From: Hemerocallis citrina
Taxonomy: Eukaryota; Streptophyta; Magnoliopsida; Asparagales; Asphodelaceae
DNA: 64,000 nt
Assembly (NCBI GenBank): GCA_017893485.1
Contig: CM030364.1
Coordinates: 46,339,254 to 46,403,253, forward strand
Direction of reading: 5' to 3'
In this document: piece by piece, positions 48,018 through 57,704 of the stretch
Layout: every line of letters starts with the position of its first letter
Numbering within the stretch: the first letter of the stretch is position 1
The notes under the pieces: model-generated
Databases searched by the model: none
Told to the model about the DNA's origin: nothing
The model's input: the letters and a program-made list of their open reading frames with translations, nothing else
Position numbers and translations under genes: made by a program

Positions 48018-48607
48018 TCTATATAATAAATTACAAAGAAAGCTATCAAGTGGCTCACATTCAATCTCCCCTAAAACCAATGGCCTAGATTGATTCTCCC
48101 AAAACATATTTTCCCACCCAAAATTTAAAACCCCAAAATTAAAATTTTCCCCCCCAAAACTAAAAAACTCATTACTTTATTACTATCTCTCTTCTCTCTT
48201 CTCTCTTCACTTTTTCATATTTTTCTCTTTCTCTCTCTCCCTCTCTCTCTCCCATTCTTTCTTTATATACTTAAAAATTTAGATTTTAAGATTTCAGGTT
48301 TGTAAAATTTTCAGAATTTTTATGTTTTTTACTGCACATGTTATATTGAAAATAGCAAATATCTCTTCAACAGTTAAATTTCATCATTTTCCATCCTTAA
48401 AGTTCTAAAAAGTTGGATTTTACACCCTTATTTATAATTATTTTTCAACATATACTAATAGAAACATGGACTTTTATTTACAACTAATTATTGTCATACT
48501 ATTCAAACTTGAACTACATAATTGTTGTTTTTACTGTTTACAGGGCTTTTCGTGTGTTGTATCGTTCCGAAGACGTGCCGTAGGCACATGCCCACGGGCA
48601 AATCTAG
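48018..48607 (+). mobile_element. Non-autonomous Helitron, 590 bp
   Basis: It starts TCTATATAATAAA and ends ...GGGCAAATCTAG, inserted between A (48017) and T (48608) as Helitrons do, with no target duplication. Just before the CTAG end are the hairpins GTGCC-GTA-GGCAC and TGCCC-AC-GGGCA. The 5' LTR of the host element (44118-44150) is an empty site. It has no helicase or Rep gene, and most of it is T- and CT-rich. Confidence 0.9.
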
Positions 48608-48880
48608 TATATATATAATATATATATAATATGTTGAAAGTAAGAAATGTTGGTTGTTGAATATATGCAGATGGAGAGAAGGTGTGGGATTTAGTCCCAT
48701 ATCGGAAACCTACTTGATTAAAATAATATATAAATATAATAGCCTATGATCAAGAGTCACCTAATCGGTTAACCACCTTTTGAGAGGTAGCCTGTGGTGG
48801 GCAGTTGTACTACATAGTATCTAATTTATCTTCTAAATTGTATAAATTGTCTGAGCTAGGGGCAAGGGCGTTACAGTATA

Positions 48881-49766
48881 TATAGCTTCACCGCATGATA
48901 GATCGATTCTTTGCTTTGAAACTCATGCCCAATATACAATTCATCGACGTTCGATGAACCGGACGACTCTTGTGAAACTTGATTTACTCTAGCACTTTAT
49001 GACATCTCCTCGGTAACATGAATATTAACATTATTAAAGGCATCAATAACGTTCACGTCATTGTTGTTTCTCACATTTAGATTAACCTTTATATATTCAT
49101 CTTCTTCCACTTAGTCATCAATTTCGACACTCCTTCATCGTCGGTTTCTTCATCTTCTTCATCATCATCTAATAATTCATTGTTGACGGTAACATTTTGA
49201 AATATTCCATAGACATTGGCTGATTGAACATAATCTTGAACCAAACGAGGTTGACATGGCATCTCAACTTCTGTAGGATCTAGTCTTGTTGTATTTGTGA
49301 ATGTGTCTTCTTGTGGGGAGGGTGGGATTGCATGTGATGTTTGAACTGGGTTAGAACTCATTCCATGTGTCGGTACTTCTTGTACGAAGCTGGAACTAGG
49401 ATTAACATGTGGCTGGGCATTACTAATTTGGATTTGCTGCATATATAATTCCGATGCGCACCAACTGAAATTTGGATCAATTGTCCTAGTAATCATGGAC
49501 TTCAGAGCGTTGTCATTTGCTACGGATACAGTTATAAAATATTGACCTTCACTTTTACCCGCTGCATATCGAGCTAAAATTTTAAAATTCCATTGATCTC
49601 TAGCTCAATTAATAACCTCATAAATTTTCTTGCCTAATTCTGCCATTGTAATTGTACAGGTTACCCAAATTATTTCAGGATCAACAACACTATAACAACA
49701 ACCTATCTTCGTGTCACAAATAATTTCACCACCAAAATAAATCCATATAGGAATATCATAATCCAT
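48881..49766 (-). pseudogene. Mutator-like transposase, N-terminal part
   Basis: It starts at ATG 49766 (MDYDIPIWIYFGGEI), with a TGA after KIYEV-IN near 49608. Then comes a Ser/Pro-rich and acidic linker (DDDEEDEETDDEG, near 49160) and the entry into the MuDR N-terminal domain (KESIYHAVKLY at 48900-48880). The last residues join exactly to SIKKHQNF at 44098 across the insertion, which fixes the original reading frame. The 49756-50097 ORF is a shadow. Confidence 0.8.
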
Positions 49767-50102
49767 ACCTATACATATTTATACAAAAATGAGACACAAA
49801 ATCTAATCTACCCATGTGTACAATATAAAAGGTTATACAAATAATACCTTCGGATCTATGATTGTGAATATTGAGCAATTCAGGATCTTCGATAATGGGT
49901 TTAGGGTTTTGAGGGTGGGAGTAGAGTGGGTTGTGAGTGAGGAGTTGGACCTCGAAAGATTTTGGATGGATTTTATTTGTGAAATAACAAATCTGGGAGG
50001 CTAGGGTTTGTTTGTTTTGGGTTTCTTTCGGAGCTAGAGAGAGAATGGAAAGATAGAAGTGAGGGAGAGCGAAGCAGCATCTATACAAATTTTCCAATCG
50101 AC

Positions 50103-50456
50103 ACTCGCTATATCGGTTAACGAGTTTAGTAGAAAATCTCTCGCTAACTGAGATAACGAGTTTAGATATAGGAAATTTTCTTCAACACCTTACACTTGCT
50201 ATCCCAGTTAGCGAGTGTGGTATAAACACACTGGCTATTTCAAAACATGCGCGCTATCTGAGATAGCGATGGTCGATTAAGCAATTTTCTATATAACCAT
50301 AAACTCGCTATCTGAAATAGTTAGTTTAGTACAAACACATTCGCTATCTGAGATAGCGAGTATATACTTGATGTTTTCTTCAAACACATAACCATACACT
50401 CGATATCTTAGATAGAGATGAGATTTTAACCAAACTTGCTATCCGAGATAGCGAGT
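50103..50456. repeat. Array of eight ~20-bp palindromes upstream of the Mutator-like gene
   Basis: Units related to TCGCTATCTGAGATAGCGA lie at about 50105, 50141, 50197, 50251, 50305, 50341, 50400 and 50437, about 35-60 bases apart. Several are near-perfect palindromes (50341-50359) and others have paired changes. The array lies 5' of the transposase start and may belong to the element's terminal region, though no TIR end was found. Confidence 0.72.
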
Positions 50457-50540
50457 GGATCGTTTTGGTAAATACTTTCGAAAGTGGGTCAGTTTTGTAA
50501 ATACTTTCAAAAAGTGGGTCATTTTGGTAAAATCATTCCC
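50457..50540. repeat. ~30-bp tandem repeats
   Basis: Three units carry GTCAGTTTTGTAAATACTTTC and AAAGTGG-like words next to the palindrome array. Confidence 0.65.
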
Positions 50541-51128
50541 GTCTTCGGGGTATCACCTATACCACGTTATGCACCCCTACTACTTACAACTGGATCACTT
50601 TTACATCTCCGAATGTGCCGCAAACAGGTTGCTTGCACGATTCTTCCAAAAACTTACGCAAATTGAGCACGCATCTCGAAGAAATCGGGCGCCTCTCCTT
50701 CCTCCATACAAAGATCCAATGTACACCTCTCCACAGAACAATTTGCAAATCTTATTGTGATTCATCCCTACGAGCCAATGTACACCTCTCCAAAGTGTAC
50801 TTTCGCGCAGTACACTCTACTAATCTGCACGGTTGCAGTACACATGACATGTTTCTTCAGCGGCGTAAAGAAACCTATAACCTATAACTCATACGATCTT
50901 CTATAAAACTATTTCTTTTACACCCATTAGATCCTACGAGCACGGATCTTAAAGTGCTGATGCACTCTCTTATAATCGGCTTGTCCTATATGGCGGTATT
51001 AGTTAGTTTGTTATAGATGTGTTTTTCATAAAGTTTATATTTTTTAAAAACGAAAAGCTCGTGAGTTTTCAGTTGCATATAATTAATTTTAAATTACTTG
51101 AGGGGGTTAAACGAAAAATGCGTCTGCT
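50541..51128. other. Intergenic region upstream of the GRDP gene
   Basis: No gene was recognised. The ORFs at 50455-50887 show no known domain and overlap repeats. The promoter of the GRDP gene probably lies in the last few hundred bases. Confidence 0.55.
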
Positions 51129-51136
51129 TATAAATA
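51129..51136 (+). promoter_or_regulatory. TATA box of the GRDP-like gene
   Basis: TATAAATA is followed about 30 bases later by the C/T-rich TCATCCATCTTTC, a likely transcription start. The coding start is 209 bases downstream. Confidence 0.6.
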
Positions 51137-51209
51137 CGATCGTGAATCATCCATCTTTCTTTGCTTGTGCTCCTCTACTTCCACCACCAACTGGTCAACT
51201 TCCAGAAAA

Positions 51210-51342
51210 GTAAAGGAAAGAGTCCTTAAATTGTAGGCCTTAATTTGGTATGAATTATTTAATCTTTATAATATCTCAATTCATAGGAACTAATCTTCGC
51301 TTTTAATTCTAATTAGATAAGAATTTTATTTTTGAAACTTAG
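51210..51342 (+). other. Likely 5'UTR intron of the GRDP-like gene
   Basis: GAAAA then GTAAAG at 51210 and TTGAAACTTAG at 51342 give a 133-base candidate intron, which ends two bases before ATG 51345. The acceptor side is T-rich. cDNA would settle it. Confidence 0.45.
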
Positions 51343-51344
51343 GT

Positions 51345-54300
51345 ATGGATGAGGTACAAGAATTGGAATGGCTTGAAGCCCAGAAGATTGGTATTGGAAA
51401 AGACTTGGTCGCGGTCGCAAAGCAGCAGTTGGAGTTTCTTGCTGCAGTGGATCGACGACGAGTTTTATATGAAGAAGGGCCTGTTCTAGAAAGAGCAATT
51501 TACAGGTATAAATACTTACTTATATTTGGTAGAGTTTTGGTTGGGTGTTTAGAATTTTATGGGTAATTTTGGAAGAGATTAGGGATGGGAATTGGGGATG
51601 AGATCATGATATTTGATGGACAGAGATAGTTTTGACTTTCCTGTTATATTATTAAAATATCATATTTGAACTCAGTTTTATACTGATACTCGATCAAGGG
51701 TAAATTATTGACAATTACCATGACTTTTTATAAAAAAGTTTTACTACTGTGAGTCTGTGAACTTTGCTTTGAGGAACAAAAGAGGTGTTTGATTGTTGAT
51801 AACGGGTTCACAGGAGTCTAACAAGTGTCCAAAATGTCTGGTATGAGTATCAGAGAGTGTCAATGAGGTGTCAAGTGTCGATGTGTACAACACAAATATG
51901 ACCTCAAGATAACATGGGTATTTTATGTTTCAAATACGCTTCTATTTGGTAGTTCTATTGTGTCAGGCACATGAATCCGACACGACATTAGCTATTATAA
52001 TGTGGGTTTTCAAAATTTTCTCCGTATCAGTGTGTCATCATGGTGTTTGTCTTTGTGCTTCTTAAAGTTAAACTTCCATTGTACAACAATGCTTAATTTA
52101 CTCAACCCTTTTTAATATTTGTTCCAGTTCCTATCCCAAACCCTACAACCGGCATTCGCCTATCAAATTCACAATTTGAGAACCATTTCCAGAATTTTTA
52201 ATTATTAATATTATTACAATTTTTTTTTCCCTCAGAAATTCATTTCATTGACTTAACGAAATTGTTTATGTATAGGTACAAGACTTGCTGGCTTCCTCTG
52301 CTGGCAAAACATACTGATTTCGGAGGTTTGGAGGGTTCTCTGGTTGTCCCTCTTGATTGTGAATGGATATGGCACTGTCATCGACTTAATCCAGTATTGC
52401 ATCTGCTAATCTCTGGGCTTTTATTTTATTTTATTTTATTTATGTATTTTGTAGGGATGGAAAGATCTTTGTGATTGCTCCTCATTTATTTGGATCACAT
52501 TTAATGGTAGCATTCAACAGGTGCAATACAAAAAGGACTGTCAGAAATTTTATGGGAGGATTCTGGACAACCATAAAGTTCAATCATCTATATATGGGAA
52601 ATCAAAAGATCAAAGTGCAGAAATATGGGCTGAACTGTATCCAGGGGAACCATTTGACCTCGATTATAGTTGTCCTTCATCGGATAGTCTTGCAGTTATG
52701 GGCTTGGGTTCGGAACAAACTATCACGTATGATTTGGTTTCTGCTGTAAAGAGGCAGTCTTCTTTCTTTTTTCAGGTAGTTAAAGCATTCTTAATTTCTT
52801 TTATTCCTTTGATATATATCCATTCAAAACATTTACTTCTCCTAGCAATCTTCAATTCTTTACTGTATTCATATCTTAAGTATTCTCCTTTTCTTTTCCC
52901 CTTCATATAGTAATTCTTGATGCAATAACACAAATATTCATGTAGCCTATTGAAGAATGTAGCGTATATCTCTGCCACAATGTAACGAGTGCTTTGAAGT
53001 GTTAGATTGTGAATGAAATTAACTTCCAGTTCTGTCGGATCATATATGTAGTTGGGTTTTGTTTACCCTTTTTTTAATAAAAAAAAAATCAAAAAAATCC
53101 GAGGGATAGTATTGTGCATGTATCAGTCCCTCCTCCATTTTGGAGAATTTCGTAAATTCATTCTTTAATGAAACACTCCTCCAAAACAAAAAGCTCTTAT
53201 TCAAGTAACTGAATTTTAATCCGTGGATCCTAAACGGAAGTAACCAAGGCCTAACACGTTATAAGTTGTGACTTGTGGTGGTGTGTCATGAACCAAAATG
53301 GTGGTGTGTGATGATCCAAAATCGGCAAAGACTTAACCTAATTCTTCAAACAGCACAAATTTAACATAATCCAACTTTAATCGGCAAATATATGGATGCA
53401 AACAATACTTATTTTCATGTTTTACAGAGTTCACCTCTTTCCATGGATTCTCACACCTTCGTTATTCTTCAATATAGCTTAAGATTATCACAAAATTTTT
53501 CCCCCCCTTGCTGAACAGGTATCAAGACCCAGCATGCATGACAGTCGATTTCTTGAGGGAGCAGTAGCCAGATATAAAGGGTTTCTTCATCTAATCAAGA
53601 GAAACCAGGAAAAGTCGATGAAACTCTTTTGTGTTCCTACTTATGATATCGATCTTATCTGGCATTCCCACCAATTGCAACCTCTCTCTTACTGCAATGA
53701 CATGTTACAACTTCTGGGTAGGGTATTAGAGCATGATGACACAGATCCCGACAGAAGCAAAGGAAAGAAACTTGATACTGGTTTTTCTGATACTACAAAG
53801 CAATGGGAGGATACTTTTGGTTCGAGATATTGGAGGGCTGGAGCAATGTACAGAGGAATCATGCCTTCTCCTCTTGAGGGAACTCCTTATCTGTCTACTT
53901 CTGACACTAAAATTGATGTTATTAGTGGAAACTCTCAGAAATTAGGACCCCTTCAGAAAACAATGGTTGTGGAGGTAGGCTTCATATACCGCATCTTATA
54001 TTAACTTCTAATCTCCTTTCTTGACAGTTTTCTCAAATAAGATTAGAATTTAGACTCATATTTTACACCCCTTGCTTGGTCGATTAAGCTCCAAAGTTTT
54101 AGTGTTACTCTATACATTTGTTAGCTAGTTTCCCTGTTATTTTATTTTCTTTCTTTTTGTATACCTTTGTTTCTTCTTATTAGCATCATGCCACCGCCAT
54201 TTTCCACTATTTATCTCAAAAACTGGTAGCAAAGGGCAATGATGCCTCATTTAGAAGTTTCTCGATTATCTGAAGTACCGTAATCCTGTAGTGGTTTCTC

Positions 54301-57107
54301 CATATACCAGAAGTGTCTATTAACGTTTGGCGGTTCCAATATTTTTATTAAATGAATTATCCGTTCATCTGCTATACACGATTTTCTCAGAAGTATCCAT
54401 TAATATGTATTTTATTTTTATTCTTTAAGGAAAACTATTAGCATTTCAAAAACTCCTTTCGAATTTTTTAAATAGTATAAAGATCATAAGTTTTTCTTCG
54501 AGGCGCATCTCTATAAACTTTGCATCTTATTTTCATGCAGGTCTTTCTGGAAATTGTGGGAGTAAGAAACTTCACAGCAGGTAAAGGGAGCAACTTGTTT
54601 GTATCCTGTAGCAAGGAGAAACCAGACATGTTCTTCAGCGGTAGCTGCACACTGACGATTTTATCGGAATGTGGGGAGAAACAAGTAGCAGGTTTCCAAT
54701 GTGAACCTACAGGGGAGCTGGTATTGTCCCTTATGACTGATTCAAATGGGTCTACAAAAACCATAGGAACAACCTCAATTCCTCTCCAAAACTTGATGGA
54801 CCCAAATTCTAAATTGACGGTGGAAAAGTGGTATGATCTGAAGCGCCATTCTGGAAAATTTGACTCCAGTCCGGTATCTCTTCGTGTTGCTACTTCTTTC
54901 ACTGCTCCATTCCCTGCTCCCCATGAAATTCAAATGCTTAAACCGGTTCCTTCTATGAACACGTGCTTCTTCCCACTACTTAGTAAGGTTCAACAAGTTC
55001 GAAGATGGGCTCGTTTCGTGGATGGAAATGGTGATGATATTATCAGTTTACAGATGAGGTATGTCTGAAACATACAAACTTCAATTCATGGGATATGAGA
55101 AAAAAGATTAAACTTTTTAACCAATGCTTGTTGATTTATTTGCACCAGATATTTCAAGGAAAAGGAGGGAACGAGTTATAAGGTTTCCAAGAGGAATGTT
55201 GTTGGAGTAACAAGACAATCAAGAAAACCTCAAGTGCTTGCAGAGTTCACAGAAAATAAGTGGACTCTGAAGGACTCTAATTTCTCCCTCTCGATCGAGA
55301 AGAAAACTAGTCAAGGCAGTCATACATTTGAGCTCGCATGTGAAAATCAGGTAAACATAGCTATGGTGCTTCTCATTATTTTCAGTAATAATAAATTGTC
55401 ATGCCTATCTAATTACCTTATTTCTGATTGCTTTTATTCTCACTCCATGCTTGAACCTTATTTCAGATTTTTGCAATTGGCTTTGATACCATATACAGAT
55501 CTTCTAAATCCTTATTGAGTTCGAAAGTAATTTAATACCTTAACACACATGCTACATTTCTTTTACATTTGAGTTAGATTACAAATTTTGGTCTATGCAT
55601 ATAGAAAAGCTGATGTTTCCATGGCATTTGCTAGTTGTAAAAATTTCCGATCTGGTTAATTTTGTGATCAATGTTGCTTATATATTATACGATACTGGAA
55701 CAGGTCAAACTTTTCCCAGGGAAGAGGCTGGAGTATGAACCAAGAAATTGCCACCAGATTGAGCTGGACTTCATTACAGTTGTGGAGTTTTCTGCTGACT
55801 ATCCATATGGAAAAGCTTTAGCCTTGTTAGACACAAAATTGAGTTTCGCAAAGGTGACCTCGAACCCTTGTATGTCTTGTTTATGCCTCACTTTATGATT
55901 CTAACCTATATTCTAACTCTTTTTTGTGGGTTGCCCTAAATAGGTCAGTGAGGAAAAGTTTGTGCTCCCTGCAATCCTGCTGTCATTTATACTAAAGAAA
56001 GAAGGATACAGTGCAGAGAGCCTCAAACAAATTGCCTACTCGGTGGTGAAAACTTGTGAGCATTGTTCACACGGACGGAGCCAGGAATTTGAACAAGGAG
56101 GGGCCTATTCAAAGCTTCAAAGTATGTAATCATAAATAAGTACAATAAATCAATAAACAACACGAAAACTTAAACTAGTAACTTAAATATGAAAAGTAAC
56201 ATCTAAATGAAGGATAGATATTTTTCATTTTGTTTTTTTGATGGGGGCGGTGACTCCGGCCTGCCCCCATTAGTCTCTGCTCCTGTGCTCAAAGGGTTTA
56301 ATTGTTACATCTCAAATTATGGCAGCTGAGACTACATTGCAGACAAAGACCGATAGGATTAATGCTAAAAGTTGTGGGTGTGGAAGTGGTTGTGGAGATT
56401 GTGGAGCGGAAGTGACTGGAAATGGACCTGCACGTGTAAAGAGCAGCGGATGTGGAAGTGGTTGCGGAAATTGTGGAGCTGAAGTAAGTGGAAATGGACT
56501 TGCGGGTTCTAAGAGTAGCGGATGTGGAAGTGGTTGCGGAAGCTGTGGAGCTGAAGTAAGTGGAAATGGACTTGCGGGTTCTAAGAGTAGCGGATGTGGA
56601 AGTGGTTGCGGAAGCTGTGGAGCTGAAGTAAGTGTAAATGGACCTGCAGGTATTAAAAGTAGCGGATGCGGAAGTGGTTGCGGAAGTTGTGGAGCTGAAG
56701 TAATTGGAAATGGGGATACAATTACTAAATGCAGCGGATGTGGCAGTGGTTGTGGAAGCTGTGGAGCTGAAGTAAGTGGAAATGCACATGCGGGTACTAA
56801 AAGCAGCGGATGCGGAAGTGGTTGCGGAAGCTGTGGAGCTGAGTTAAGTGGCAATGCACCTGCAGGTGTGAAAAGCAGTGGTTGTGGAAGTGGGTGCGGA
56901 AGTTGTGGAGCTGAGGTAAGTGGAAACGCACATGCAACAACTAAAAGCAGCGGATGCAGAAGTGGTTGTGGAAGTGGTTGTGGAAATGGTACTAGTGGTG
57001 ACAAAGGCAGCGGTTGTGGTAGTGGCTGCGGAAGCTGTGGAGCTGAGGTGGGTGTCAAAAATGTGAATTTGGCATCTGGTTACGAGGTTGCTCCGATCTC
57101 AGCTTGA
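51345..57107 (+). CDS. Glycine-rich domain-containing protein (GRDP-like, DUF1399)
   Basis: Nine exons join in frame: 51345-51505, 52276-52393, 52521-52775, 53519-53974, 54541-55058, 55149-55350, 55704-55853, 55944-56055 and 56326-57107, 2754 bases or 917 codons, with GT...AG at every junction. Exon 1 starts MDEVQELEWLEAQKIGIG, as expected for this family. Residues ~54-330 form DUF1399, with paired DCEWIWHCHRL and DIDLIWHSHQL signatures. Exons 5-7 form the family's middle region, similar to a C2-like fold (VFLEIVGVRNF). The tail is Cys/Gly-rich. GRDP proteins of Arabidopsis act in development and stress responses and have a proposed RNA-binding motif. Only the last intron is uncertain, since it is filled by a MITE-like segment. 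Confidence 0.88.
56068..56287 (+). mobile_element. MITE-like insertion filling the last intron of the GRDP gene
   Basis: The segment begins CACACGGACGGAGCCAGGA and ends TCTCTGCTCCTGTG, imperfect inverted ends of about 13 bases. It starts 12 bases after the donor GTGAGC and ends 38 bases before the acceptor. The GGACGGAGCCAGGA word is widespread in plant interspersed repeats. No clean target duplication is visible. Confidence 0.42.
56374..57050 (+). repeat. 72-bp coding minisatellite in GRDP exon 9
   Basis: Ten units, the last two shortened, encode SGCGSGCGSCGAEVSGNG then about six variable residues. The Cys spacing C-X3-C-X2-C is kept in almost every unit. Units 2 and 3 are nearly identical, so recent slippage or unequal exchange is likely. 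Confidence 0.92.
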
Positions 57108-57219
57108 ATTTTAAACATTTGGTCACAGTGTATGCGCATATAGCATTGTAGATGATACATCAACTCCCCTCTGGTTTTGTGTCGATCAATCGATTTATCA
57201 TTTGGTCACAGTGTATGCG

Positions 57220-57225
57220 AATAAA
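57220..57225 (+). terminator. Poly(A) signal of the GRDP-like gene
   Basis: AATAAA lies 113 bases after the stop codon. The 21-bp phrase CATTTGGTCACAGTGTATGCG occurs at about 57116 and again at about 57199, a small duplication in the 3'UTR. Confidence 0.55.
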
Positions 57226-57704
57226 GCAAGGTTGACTGGTTTTCAGTCGTCAACTAGCAAATAATGCGACCTCTGCCCGGGGTTCCATAGTGTCCGTCTG
57301 TGAATAATGGAGCTTCACTGCTTCTGTTCTAAATTGCGTCTTCCCAAGTAATTCAAAGTGTCGTCTGGTTTGCTATTTTGTATGTTGTGTATGTTTGAAT
57401 ATTAAGTGCTGGCATTTGATGGTTGTTTTTTTTTTAAAACATAAAAGGTTGGCCGCAGCCCCCTGAGTTTCATGAAAAAGTTTTTAATAAAACAAACACA
57501 ACATAAATACTCCACCAGGCAATGATATTCAGGTATCCCACAGCTGGACCATGATACTCATTCCCCTTATCCAAAATAGGAGTCTCTAATCCATACATGG
57601 TGTTCCCCGACTCCACCAAAACCAAAATTACAAATGCCAAAATACATATTCCTAAAATACATTGCCAAAAGAAGTTCATGCTCCTCCCTTATCCATGCAG
57701 GCGA

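Larger units (their letters stand above)
44099..48875 (+). mobile_element. TRIM-like small LTR element, split by a solo LTR and a Helitron
   Basis: It starts TGTAACACCCTGTG and ends GGGCGTTACA, flanked by GTATA (44094-44098 and 48876-48880). The 5' LTR (44099 to about 44560) and 3' LTR (44701-48875) share TTAAAAATATAAT, GTTGAAAGTAAGAAATGTTG, TTTAGTCCCATATCGGAAA and GGTTAACCACCTTTTGAGA. A ~140-bp internal region ends in the purine tract AAAGGGGGG. No coding capacity. The 5' LTR carries ~165 bp absent from the 3' LTR and has lost its last bases. Net of inserts the 3' LTR is about 294 bp. Confidence 0.72.

Noticed and set aside
56298..57058. Long minus-strand ORFs over GRDP exon 9
   Set aside because: Shadows of the 72-bp coding repeat; composition is Pro/Leu or Ser/Thr with the same period.
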